In this document: positions 1-7,609 of the stretch, piece after piece
Position numbering within the stretch: position 1 is the first letter of the stretch
Layout: each line of letters begins with the position of its first letter
NCBI GenBank assembly: GCA_963774405.1
Contig: CAVZEV010000002.1
Location: forward strand, 186,001-250,000
Reading direction: 5' to 3'
Source: VRUE01 sp963774405
Lineage (GTDB): Bacteria; Actinomycetota; Thermoleophilia; Solirubrobacterales; 70-9
Length of the DNA: 64,000 nt
Made by a program: the position numbers and the translations under genes
Notes under the pieces: model-generated
Seen by the model: the letters and a program-made list of their open reading frames with translations, nothing else
What the model was told of the DNA's origin: nothing
Database searches by the model: none

Positions 1-233
1 CGGAAAAAACGAGCCGCGGAATCGCAGCAGCCCGCCGCATCGCAGCCTTGCTCGAAGTCCTCAACCAGGAGGCACCCCCTGCCCTGGCAAAGTTCGCAAG
101 TTCCAAACGAGACGCTTCGCGAATCTACCTTGGCAGCACCCGCGTCCACGGGCGTTTTGGAGAGATCCTGCCCCGCTGGCGCGTCCAACTCAACGTTAGT
201 CCAGATGCCCTGCGAGAGGAGGTGAGTCGTTGA
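1..233 (+). CDS. C-terminal end of an unrecognised protein, possibly AbiEi-type antitoxin
   Basis: The reading frame is open to the left edge, so only the last 77 or so residues are seen. The fragment is basic and rich in Ala, Arg and Leu, with no diagnostic motif. Its TGA stop overlaps the ATG of the next gene (ATG at 233), which is translational coupling as expected for a toxin-antitoxin pair. Because the downstream gene is an AbiEii-like nucleotidyltransferase, the best guess is the partner antitoxin of the AbiEi type. That is inference from position only; the sequence itself does not prove it. Confidence 0.45.
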   Translation, partial: EKTSRGIAAARRIAALLEVLNQEAPPALAKFASSKRDASRIYLGSTRVHGRFGEILPRWRVQLNVSPDALREEVSR

Positions 234-1272
234 TGATCGCCCAGGCCTTCGTCCGCCAGTTCGCCGCAGGCCAGAAGATCGGCCTCGACGTTGCCGACCA
301 GGAGGTGGTCCTCCACTACGCCCCGCACGCCTGAACGAGATCGGCCTGGTGGGCTACCCGCCCGGCGAGCAGACGCCGGGACCGCTGCTCTTCAAGGGCG
401 GCACCGCGCTTCGCAAGTGCATCTTCGGCTCGACCGGGCGCTTCTCCCAGGACATCGACCTCGACGCCACCCACAAGAACGGCTTCGAGGAGGCGGTCGA
501 GGCCGCCTTCCAGCCCGCCCAGCCCTACCACGGGATCGAGTTCTCCCTCCCCCGCTTCCGCTACTCCAGCGACGACAACTTCAGCGGCACCGTCGAATAC
601 CGGCACGCCAACGGCGACGGCGCGTTCGAGCTGCAGATCTCCTACCGACTGGACCCGATTCTGGATCCCGTCGACCTGACGCTGCAAGAGCAGTCCTACT
701 TCGCGAAAGCCCGCGAGGAGTGCGGCGTGCCGCGCCTCTTCGGCGTCGATCCCTACGAGATGATCGGCGAGAAGATCATGGCCTGCAACCGCCGTCAGGG
801 TGGCTCCAGCAAGGACGTCTACGACCTCGACCTCTGGGCGCAGCGCCCCTTCGACGCGCCCCTCGTGCGGCGACTCGCAGTGCTCAAGGCCTGGACAGAT
901 CGACGCGGCCAGCCCAGCTATGACCCGGCGAAGCTCCTCGCCGCGATCGAGCCACAGAACTTCCGCTGGAGCGATATCTCAGGGCTGGTTCCCCGCAATC
1001 TGGCAAGCGACCCCGAGCAAATCTGCGAGAGGGTTCGCGCCCGCTTCGGCTTCCTGGCCGAGCTGAACGACGACGAGACGACCCTCCTCGGCGATCAGGT
1101 TGCCCACCGCGAGCACCGACTCTTCGCACAACTGCGAGAGCAGGCTCATGAGCTTGCAGCCAAGACCCGATGCAAAAGCTTCCCGGCACGCCGCATCGTC
1201 CCTGAGACGCTGCCCCGAAAGCGCTCCTCCAGCGGGTGGCGCCGTAGGGCGCCGCCCCTGAGGAAGCTTTAG
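233..1272 (+). CDS. AbiEii/AbiGii-type nucleotidyltransferase toxin, frameshifted near its start
   Basis: The protein resembles AbiEii family toxins, which are nucleotidyltransferase-fold proteins that block growth during phage infection. The motif FKGGTALRK followed by FSQDIDLD gives the family's GG and DxD catalytic signature, and KIMACNRR lies further on. The start at 233 (MIAQAFVRQF) overlaps the upstream stop. That frame hits a TGA at 332-334, while the catalytic part is read in the next frame. Adding one base near 322 joins them smoothly as ...HYALARLNEIGLVGY. Either the gene is inactivated or the base is a sequencing error; given similar indels elsewhere in the window, error is more likely. 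The C-terminal tail is Arg-rich and may be degenerate. Confidence 0.75.
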
Positions 1273-1339
1273 CTACCGGAAGGGGTGGGGGTTCCTGCGG
1301 CGACAGGACCCGCGGGCCGAGCCGCTAAGGCCAAGCCAC

Positions 1340-2443
1340 TCAGACGACGAATTTGCCGTCTTCTTGCATCACGACGCCGTCCACTTCCAGCTTGCCGCCG
1401 AGCCGCAGGTCGCAGACCAGGTCGGTGTGGACGGCCGAGTCGTTGACGCCGCCGGACTCCGGGTAGGACTTGCCGACCGCCATGTGGACGGTGCCGCCGA
1501 TCTTCTCGTCGAGCAGGACCTCGAGCGTGCCGCGGTCGATCGCGTAGTTGGTGCCGATGCCGAGCTCGCCGAGGCGGCGGGCGCCCTCGTCGGTGTCGAG
1601 CAGCTGGATCAGGAACTCCTCGCCGCGCTCGGCCGAGGCGTCGACGACCTTGCCCGCCTCGAAGCGCAGGTGCACGCCGGAGACCTCGCGGCCGGCGATC
1701 ACCGCCGGCAGGTGGAAGGTCACCTCGCCCTCGACCGAGTCCTCGACCGGGCCGGTGAAGAACTCGCCGTCGGGCATGTTGTGGTCGCCGACGCAGGGGA
1801 TGAAGGTGCGACCGGCGATGCCGAGCTTGATGTCGGTGCCGGGCGCCGTGATCCGCACCTCCTCGTGGCCCTGGATCCACTCGGCCAGGCGCTCGCACTC
1901 GGCCGAGGCGCGCTTCCAGGCGGTCAGCGGGTCGGGATCGTCGGCGAGGCAGGCGCCGAGGTAGAAGTCCTCGTAGGCGGCGAGGCTCATCTCCGCCTCC
2001 GAGGCGTAGGCGTTGGTCGGGAACAGCGTGTAGCACCAGCGGAAGTCGCCGGCGGCGCTGCGCTCCATCATCCGGTTGAGCACCGGGCCGGTCGCGGTCT
2101 GGCGGCGAGTCTGGCGCTCGGGCGGGACTTTCGAGAGCTCGCGCGTGTTGGCGCTGGCGCCGACCCCGATCCGCACGTCGGCGTTGTCGACCGTCCACTC
2201 CATCAGCGGCGAGATCCAGGCCAGCTGCTCGTCGCTCGCGTGCTCGTAGTAGGTCGCCGCCAGCCCGTCGAGGGCGACGTTGAGGATCGGGTGGGCGCCC
2301 GCCTTCAGCACCTCCTCGTAGATCGCCCGCAGCAGCGGCTCGGCGCCGACCTCGCCGTCGATCGAGACCACCTCGCCCGCCTTCACCTCGGTCGAGTAGC
2401 CGACCAGGATCTTCGCCAGGTTCTCCACTCTGGGGTCTCTCAC
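1340..2443 (-). CDS. M29-family metalloaminopeptidase (AmpS/PepS type)
   Basis: At 367 aa it is close to the roughly 370-410 aa usual for M29 thermophilic aminopeptidases, cytoplasmic enzymes that remove N-terminal residues with a two-metal centre. Conserved segments visible are MRDPRVENLAKILVGYS at the N-terminus, DGEFFTGPVEDSVEG (metal-binding Glu region), LGELGIGTN, GTVHMAVG and HTDLV near the C-terminus, which supply the Glu and His/Asp ligands. The start ATG overlaps the 3' end of pdxT by 4 nt, so it is probably co-transcribed with the PLP synthase genes. No signal peptide is seen. Confidence 0.88.
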   Translation of the reverse strand: MRDPRVENLAKILVGYSTEVKAGEVVSIDGEVGAEPLLRAIYEEVLKAGAHPILNVALDGLAATYYEHASDEQLAWISPLMEWTVDNADVRIGVGASANTRELSKVPPERQTRRQTATGPVLNRMMERSAAGDFRWCYTLFPTNAYASEAEMSLAAYEDFYLGACLADDPDPLTAWKRASAECERLAEWIQGHEEVRITAPGTDIKLGIAGRTFIPCVGDHNMPDGEFFTGPVEDSVEGEVTFHLPAVIAGREVSGVHLRFEAGKVVDASAERGEEFLIQLLDTDEGARRLGELGIGTNYAIDRGTLEVLLDEKIGGTVHMAVGKSYPESGGVNDSAVHTDLVCDLRLGGKLEVDGVVMQEDGKFVV

Positions 2444-3015
2444 GTCTCCGCCTCCTCGTGCTCCCGCTCGCCTTCGCGGGTGCTTGTAGTCATGGCCATG
2501 AACAGTGCGTGCAAGCGCGAATCGTCGGTCAGCTCGGGGTGGAAGGCGCAGGCGAGAACGCCGCCCTCGCGGATCGCCACCGGGTGCCCCTCGTAGGAGG
2601 CGAGCACGTCGACTCCGGCCCCGACCTGCTCGACCCAGGGCGCGCGGATGAAGACGGCGCGCAGCGGCTCCTCGCCGATCCCCTCGACCGCGAGGTCGGC
2701 CTCGAAGCTCTGCAGCTGGCGGCCGAAGGCGTTGCGGGTGGTGCCGGCGTCGATCAGGCCGAGGTGGTCGCGGTCGCAGACGATCATCCCGGCGCAGGTG
2801 CCGAAGACCGTGCCGCCGCCGGCGCGCAGGGCGCGGATCGGCTCAGCCAAGCCGGCCGAGGCGATCCCCATCGAGATCGTCGTGCTCTCGCCGCCGGGGA
2901 TGACGAGGCCGTCGAGGCCGATCAGGTCGGCGGGGAGGCGCACCTCGCCGGCCTCGGCGCCCAAGCGGCGCAGCACTTCGCAGTGCGCTTCGAAGCCTCC
3001 CTGGATGGCGAGCAC
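2440..3015 (-). CDS. pdxT: Pyridoxal 5'-phosphate synthase, glutaminase subunit
   Basis: Class I glutamine amidotransferase subunit that supplies ammonia to PdxS for PLP synthesis. The oxyanion motif PGGESTT, the nucleophile in GTCAGMI and the His-Glu pair in FHPELTDD are all present, so the triad is complete. The nearest ATG/GTG start is GTG at 3015, giving MLAIQGGF. The family normally begins with an I/L-G-V-L-A-x-Q-G strand, and the codons upstream read LRLGV in frame, so a CTG start at 3027 is also possible. It lies directly behind pdxS, and its 3' end overlaps the M29 peptidase gene. Confidence 0.93.
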   Translation of the reverse strand: MLAIQGGFEAHCEVLRRLGAEAGEVRLPADLIGLDGLVIPGGESTTISMGIASAGLAEPIRALRAGGGTVFGTCAGMIVCDRDHLGLIDAGTTRNAFGRQLQSFEADLAVEGIGEEPLRAVFIRAPWVEQVGAGVDVLASYEGHPVAIREGGVLACAFHPELTDDSRLHALFMAMTTSTREGEREHEEAET

Positions 3016-3029
3016 GCCGAGGCGCAGGC

Positions 3030-3926
3030 TCAGGCACCGCGGTCCTGAAGGAGTGCGTCGGCGGCGGCGAGATCGGCGATCTCCAGCCCCGGCATCGCGC
3101 CGCCGAGCCCGATCGAGGCCGCAGCCACGCGCTCGGGGTCGTTGAAGTGCGTGGTCGCCTCGACGATCGCCTTCGCCCGCCGCTCGGGGTCGTCGCTCTT
3201 GAAGATCCCCGAGCCGACGAAGTTGCCTTCGGCGCCGAGTTGCATCATCAGCGCCGCGTCGGCCGGCGTGGCGATGCCGCCGGCGCAGAAGAGCGGCACC
3301 GGCAGGCGGCCGCGGTCGGCCACCTCGTGGACGACTTCGAGTGGCGCCTGGTGCTCCTTGGCGGCGCCGGCGAGCTCCTCGCGGCCGAGCTGGGCCAGCC
3401 GCTTGATCCCGGAAGTGATCTCGCGCATGTGGCGGACCGCCTCGACCACGTTGCCGGTGCCGGCCTCGCCCTTGGAGCGGATCATCGCCGCCCCCTCGCC
3501 GATCCGCCGCAGCGCCTCGCCGAGGTTGGTGGCGCCGCAGACGAAGGGCACCTCGAAGGCGAGCTTGTCGATGTGGTGGCGCTCGTCGGCCGGGGTCAGC
3601 ACCTCGGACTCGTCGATGTAGTCGACCTCGAGCGACTGCAGGACCTGGGCCTCGGCGAAGTGGCCGATCCGCGCCTTGGCCATGACCGGGATCGTCACCG
3701 CTTCCTGAATCCCCTTGATCATCGCCGGGTCTGACATGCGGGCAACCCCGCCATCCCTACGGATGTCAGCCGGAACCCGCTCCAGGGCCATCACCGCGCA
3801 GGCACCGGCGTCCTCGGCAATCCGCGCCTGCTCAGGCGTGACCACGTCCATGATCACGCCGCCCTTCAACATCTCGGCCAGGCCGGTCTTGACCCGGAAA
3901 GTCGCGCGCTCGCTCACGAGCCGCAT
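3030..3926 (-). CDS. pdxS: Pyridoxal 5'-phosphate synthase, synthase subunit
   Basis: A 298-aa TIM-barrel synthase that makes PLP from ribose 5-phosphate, glyceraldehyde 3-phosphate and ammonia from PdxT. Highly conserved blocks are visible: KGGVIMDVVTPEQARIAEDA, MALERVPADIR, VMAKARIGHF with the first catalytic Lys, RSKGEAGTGN with the second Lys, and FCAGGIATPADAALMM. Length matches the family. It heads a pdxS-pdxT-aminopeptidase operon on the minus strand. The divergence from pathways using pdxH/pdxJ fits actinobacteria. Confidence 0.96.
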   Translation of the reverse strand: MRLVSERATFRVKTGLAEMLKGGVIMDVVTPEQARIAEDAGACAVMALERVPADIRRDGGVARMSDPAMIKGIQEAVTIPVMAKARIGHFAEAQVLQSLEVDYIDESEVLTPADERHHIDKLAFEVPFVCGATNLGEALRRIGEGAAMIRSKGEAGTGNVVEAVRHMREITSGIKRLAQLGREELAGAAKEHQAPLEVVHEVADRGRLPVPLFCAGGIATPADAALMMQLGAEGNFVGSGIFKSDDPERRAKAIVEATTHFNDPERVAAASIGLGGAMPGLEIADLAAADALLQDRGA

Positions 3927-3943
3927 ATTACGTGTAGGCGGCC

Positions 3944-4822
3944 CTACTTCAGCTTGTAGGCGCGGATGCGGTCTTTGTGGGTGTCTTCGTCGCGGGCGTA
4001 GAGGCCGTGGGCCAAGGCCTGGACGAGAGCCATGAGGGCCGTGTTGGACCGCGCGAAGGAAGGGCTATTGGACGAGTAGTAAAGAGTTAGCTCGGCGTGC
4101 TCGCCTACCTCGGACATCGAGGCGTCGGAGACGGCGAGGGTGCGGGCGCCGCGATGGAGGGCGAGTTTCATCGCCCGCAGCAAAAGCGGGTGGGCGCGGC
4201 CGGAGGAGAGGATGATGACCAGGGTTTCCTCGTCGATTCGACCGAGGCGCTGCAGCGACTCGCCGCCGGTGCTGGCGACGATTTCGGCGCGGATGTCGAG
4301 CAGGCTGAGGGTGTGGCGCAGGTAGCTGGCGAAGAAGGCCATCTGGTCGACGCCGACGATCACCACGCGCTGGGCTTCGGCGAGGGCGGCGACGGCGCCG
4401 TCGACCTGCTCGCGGGTCAGCTTGCGCGCGGTTTCCTCGAGGTTCGCGTAGTCGGCGCCGAGCGAGCCCTCCAGCTCGGAGTGGTCGAAGGAGAAGAGCG
4501 CGCCGGAGCTGGCCGCGCTCGCCGCCGCAGCGCCGGCGCTGCGGTACTCCTCGATCGCCGCCTGCTGAAGCTCGGGATAGCCCTCGAAGCCGAGGGCCTG
4601 GGAGAAGCGCACCACCGTCGATGACGAGGTGCTCGCTCTCCTGGCCAGCTCCTCGGCGGTGAGGAAGGCTGCCTCGTCGAGATGGTCGACGATGTAGCGG
4701 GCGACATCTTTCTGCGAGCGCGAGAACTCTTCGAAGCGCTCCTGGATGTACTCGGAGAGGCTCTTGAGGCCGGGGACAGTGGCGGTGGGGGTCTTGGTCG
4801 CAGTCTTGGTCACGGCGTCCAA
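3944..4822 (-). CDS. MurR/RpiR-family transcriptional regulator
   Basis: 292 aa. An N-terminal RpiR-type helix-turn-helix is seen at about residues 20-95 (FSRSQKDVARYIVDHLDEAA, then ARRASTSSSTVVRFSQALGF), followed by a SIS sugar-phosphate-binding domain at about 130-270 (VVIVGVDQMAFFASYLRHTL, IILSSGRAHPLL). Members sense phosphosugars and control sugar or amino-sugar genes. It sits immediately upstream of pdxS in the same direction with a gap of only 17 nt, so it could be co-transcribed with, or regulate, the PLP synthase operon. That link is inference. Confidence 0.88.
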   Translation of the reverse strand: MDAVTKTATKTPTATVPGLKSLSEYIQERFEEFSRSQKDVARYIVDHLDEAAFLTAEELARRASTSSSTVVRFSQALGFEGYPELQQAAIEEYRSAGAAAASAASSGALFSFDHSELEGSLGADYANLEETARKLTREQVDGAVAALAEAQRVVIVGVDQMAFFASYLRHTLSLLDIRAEIVASTGGESLQRLGRIDEETLVIILSSGRAHPLLLRAMKLALHRGARTLAVSDASMSEVGEHAELTLYYSSNSPSFARSNTALMALVQALAHGLYARDEDTHKDRIRAYKLK

Positions 4823-4863
4823 TTCGTCGGACCCCGTGCTTTCCCTTCCGGCAATCTGGTTGG

Positions 4864-5259
4864 ATGAGTTCTGCGATGACGCTCGAGCAGGCGCTGCGCC
4901 TCACCAACCGCAACATGATCGCCTTCGATCTCCTGCTCGGTGGCAGTGCCCTGCTCGCTCCCGCGGCGACCCTGCGGGTGCTCGGCCACGAGCACCCCTC
5001 GCCCGACGCCGAGCACCTCTTCCGCCGCTGCGCGCCGATCTGGCTCACCTTCGCCGCCGCCCACGCCACCGCCGAGCTGCGCGGCGAGCGGCGCGACTGG
5101 TGGGCGCTGGCCTGGTTGCGCGGCACCGAGATCGCCACCGATGCACTTTGGGCCGAGTCCCCCGCTGTCAGCCGGCCAGGCGCCAAGCTCGGTCTCCGCC
5201 TCGCGGGCGTCGCCAATCTGGCGATGACCGCCGGCTTCGCCTGGCTCTCGAGGAAGTAA
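4864..5259 (+). CDS. Small hydrophobic membrane protein of unknown function
   Basis: 131 aa with three or four hydrophobic segments (about residues 18-38, 55-70, 78-90 and 108-127), so probably an integral membrane protein. No enzyme motif was recognised. It is divergent from the RpiR regulator (42 nt apart between the two starts, so they share a promoter region) and is followed after 3 nt by a Cys/His-containing small protein, suggesting an operon of three genes to 6346. Confidence 0.7.
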   Translation: MSSAMTLEQALRLTNRNMIAFDLLLGGSALLAPAATLRVLGHEHPSPDAEHLFRRCAPIWLTFAAAHATAELRGERRDWWALAWLRGTEIATDALWAESPAVSRPGAKLGLRLAGVANLAMTAGFAWLSRK

Positions 5260-5262
5260 GCC

Positions 5263-5595
5263 GTGGCCGACCTCTCGGGGTTGCCGGACAAACGCTGGAG
5301 CCTGCGCGGCATCACCGAAGAGGGCGACGAGGCCTGGCTGATCCGCGGCATCTCGCGCAAGCTCTACCGCTGTCCCTCCTGCCACGGCGAGATCGAGATC
5401 GGCAGCGAGCACGTCGTCGTCCAGTACGTCTTTCGCCTCGGCGGCACCGAACACCACCACTGGCACCGGCGCTGCGCCGAAGAGCTGCTGATCGGCGAGC
5501 TCGGCGACGTGCGGCGCGTTCCCACCTCCGAGTCGGCGCAGTCGAAGCTCGAACGGCGCGGCAAGTACCCCTCCGGCCGCCGGCGCCGGCGCTGA
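5263..5595 (+). CDS. Small zinc-ribbon-like protein (actinobacterial ATP/GTP-binding protein-like)
   Basis: 110 aa beginning at GTG 5263. The centre carries YRCPSCHGEI, then HHHWHRRCAEELL, giving a CxxC and a later His/Cys cluster that could bind zinc. The C-terminus is very basic (RRGKYPSGRRRRR). The layout resembles a widespread actinobacterial small protein often annotated as ATP/GTP-binding, a name without experimental support as far as I know. It lies between two membrane-protein genes in a tight cluster. Confidence 0.65.
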   Translation: MADLSGLPDKRWSLRGITEEGDEAWLIRGISRKLYRCPSCHGEIEIGSEHVVVQYVFRLGGTEHHHWHRRCAEELLIGELGDVRRVPTSESAQSKLERRGKYPSGRRRRR

Positions 5596-5596
5596 C

Positions 5597-6346
5597 GTGA
5601 GCCGCCTGCGCGAGCTGCTCTCGATCTACGCCCGGATCGGGCGGACCTACTGGCGCTGGGCGCCCTCGCTGCTCTCGCTGGCCCTGGCCGTCTTCATCCC
5701 GCTCGGCCTGCTGCACGCGCTCACCGTCAACGCCGAGATCGGCTCGCTCGGCCTCGGCGCCGGCTTCAAGCTGATCGCCGCGATCGTCGCCGTGCTGGCG
5801 ATTGCGGCGACCGGCCTGATCGGCGAGGTCTTCTACGCCGGCGCGGTGGCGATCTCGCTGACCCATCCGCGCCAGGGGCGACCGCCGTCGCTGCGCGAAA
5901 TCGCCGGCATGGTCAACTACCGGACGCTGGTCGCGGTCGACCTGATCTACGGCGCCCTCGTCGCCGTCGGTCTCGTAGCCTTCGTCGTGCCCGGCGTCCT
6001 CGCCTTCGTCTGGCTCGGCCTGACCGCGCCGGTGGTCGAGATCGAGCACCGCGGCATCCGCGCCGCCTTCGCCCGCAGTCTGCAGCTGGTGCGGGGCAGG
6101 TTCTGGACCGTCGCCCTGGTCCTGATCCCGATCGAGATCCTCGGCGACGGCCTCACCGGTCTCACCACCAGCCTCACCCACAACCTCTTCGGCAGCGAAC
6201 TGATCTGCGAGTGGATCGCCGACGTGATCGCCAACGTCGCCTTCACCCCGTTCTACGCGGTCGCCGCGGTGCTGCTCACGGTCGACTTGATCCGCGAGAA
6301 GGGCGGCGGCGCCGAGCTGCACACCGAGCCGGCCGCGGTCAGCTGA
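5597..6346 (+). CDS. Integral membrane protein of unknown function (YciC/DUF7847-like)
   Basis: 249 aa with about six predicted membrane segments, including LLSLALAVFIPLGLLHAL, LIAAIVAVLAIAATGLIGEV, LVAVDLIYGALVAVGLV and VALVLIPIEIL. The sequence PRQGRPPSLREI followed by a Val/Gly-rich helix, and HRGIRAAFARSLQLVRGRFW, resembles membrane domains of the glycerophosphodiesterase-associated (YciC-like) group. It starts with GTG 1 nt after the upstream stop, so it is the last gene of the 4864-6346 operon. The function is unknown. Confidence 0.7.
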   Translation: MSRLRELLSIYARIGRTYWRWAPSLLSLALAVFIPLGLLHALTVNAEIGSLGLGAGFKLIAAIVAVLAIAATGLIGEVFYAGAVAISLTHPRQGRPPSLREIAGMVNYRTLVAVDLIYGALVAVGLVAFVVPGVLAFVWLGLTAPVVEIEHRGIRAAFARSLQLVRGRFWTVALVLIPIEILGDGLTGLTTSLTHNLFGSELICEWIADVIANVAFTPFYAVAAVLLTVDLIREKGGGAELHTEPAAVS

Positions 6347-6377
6347 CCCGGCCCTCGGCGACCGCCGCCCGCGGATC

Positions 6378-6728
6378 TCAGCCCGTCTGGGTCATCAGGC
6401 CGATCCGGTGGCCCTCCGGGTCGGTGAAGAGCGCGATCTGACCGCTGGGGATGTCCATGGGCCCCATCACCTTGGTGCCGCCCAGCGACTCGACCTTGGC
6501 CAGCGCGGCGTCGACGTCGTCGACCCGGACGTAGAAGGTGACGTGGCCGGGGTCGCCGTCGGGCGCAGCGCCGATGCCGCCCGGGATTCCCTCGCCGCCG
6601 GTCTCGATGGTCGAGTACGGCATCGCCTCCATGTCGGTGATCTGCCAATCGAACAGCTGCGAGTAGAAGCCCTTCAGCGCTTCCCGGTCCTTGCCCGCGA
6701 CCTCGAACCACATCGTCGGATTGCTCAT
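6378..6728 (-). CDS. VOC-family (glyoxalase/bleomycin resistance-like) protein
   Basis: 116 aa, one complete beta-alpha-beta-beta-beta VOC module pair. MWFEVAGKDREALKGFYSQLFDWQI begins the first module, and HVTFYVRVDDVDAALAKVESLGG begins the second, ending in FTDPEGHRIGLM. The substrate cannot be told. It starts where the neighbouring SRPBCC gene's reading ends, and follows an ArsR regulator and an AHSA1 protein in the same direction, a common actinobacterial stress or detoxification cluster. Confidence 0.88.
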   Translation of the reverse strand: MSNPTMWFEVAGKDREALKGFYSQLFDWQITDMEAMPYSTIETGGEGIPGGIGAAPDGDPGHVTFYVRVDDVDAALAKVESLGGTKVMGPMDIPSGQIALFTDPEGHRIGLMTQTG

Positions 6729-6759
6729 CTCACTGCCTCCTCGGTTTCGCTTTCAAGTC

Positions 6760-7231
6760 TCAGTCTCCGGTCGCCCCGGGGTTCGCCCACGGATCGGTCC
6801 CCGGGTCTCCCCCGGCGGCGGCCGTGCTCAGCCGCTGCGTGTAATGAGTCCAGCCCTCGTTGTGACGTTCGGCCGACTCGGCGTTGGGGAGGTCGCGGTG
6901 GACGAGCCGCAGCTCGCGTCCCGTCCCCATCGGGGGTGAGGTTCACTTCAACCGTGCTCCCGCCGGGACCGACGCTCACGTCCTCCCCCTCCCAGCCCCA
7001 GGTGAAGACGACCCGGCGGGGCGGGTCGAGCTCAACGTAGGAACCTGAGGCGACGTGACGCCCGTTGATGTCGCAGTGAAGGCGGCCGCCGGGCACGGGC
7101 TCGAGCTCGGCCGAGCGACCCATCCACTGGATCATCTTGTCGGGGTCGGTGAAGAAGTCGAAAACGGTCTCAGGACTTGCCGCGATCTGAACCTCGACCG
7201 CGGCGACGGTCTTTGCCTCTGTGCTTGTCAC
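6760..7231 (-). CDS. SRPBCC/AHSA1-domain protein, frameshifted
   Basis: The N-terminal 105 residues are a clear AHSA1-type START-like domain (VQIAASPETVFDFFTDPDKM, GRHVASGSYVELDPPRRVVFTWGWE). After ...TPDGDG the frame becomes Arg/Pro-rich. Dropping one base near 6916 restores the expected end, read as TELRLVHRDLPNAES... to a TGA at 6760-6762. The uncorrected frame would run on to 6725. The start overlaps the upstream ArsR gene by 62 nt. Such ArsR-SRPBCC pairs are common, and the regulator probably controls this gene. A single-base error is the likeliest explanation. Confidence 0.8.
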
Positions 7232-7565
7232 GCCTGTCCCTCCTTTGCTGCTCCAGCTCGGCGGCGAGCCTCAGCCGCTCGAGACGATCGGTCCAGAACT
7301 CGTTCAGGAAGTCGCGCAGCCCGGCCATCGCCTCCGGTTGGGCCCGGTAGAGGCGGCGGGTTCCCTCGCGCCGCTCGCTGAGCAGACCCGCCTCGCGCAG
7401 AGCGGCGAGGTGCTGGGAGATCGCCGGACGGGAGACGTCGAAGCGCGAGGCGATCTCGCCGGCGCTGAGCTCCCCGTCGCGGACCAGGGTGAGGATCTCG
7501 CGCCGCCGCGGCGCGGCGAGTGCGCGCGCCACCACGTCCATCTCCGCGGTCGCTCCGCTCTTCAC
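7170..7565 (-). CDS. ArsR-family winged-helix regulator
   Basis: 131 aa as read. The winged-helix domain covers about residues 9-85: ALAAPRRREILTLVRDGELS, then EIASRFDVSRPAISQHLAALR and a wing (SERREGTRRLYRA). No metal-binding Cys set is seen, so it is probably not a metal sensor. The start may be ATG at MDVV, eight codons in. The C-terminal end overlaps the SRPBCC gene start, implying translational coupling. Likely an autoregulated repressor of the 6378-7565 operon. Confidence 0.87.
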   Translation of the reverse strand: MKSGATAEMDVVARALAAPRRREILTLVRDGELSAGEIASRFDVSRPAISQHLAALREAGLLSERREGTRRLYRAQPEAMAGLRDFLNEFWTDRLERLRLAAELEQQRRDRRDKHRGKDRRRGRGSDRGKS

Positions 7566-7609
7566 CGGAGTTATTTAATCAGATACTTACGTAAGAGAAA
7601 GCTTACGCG

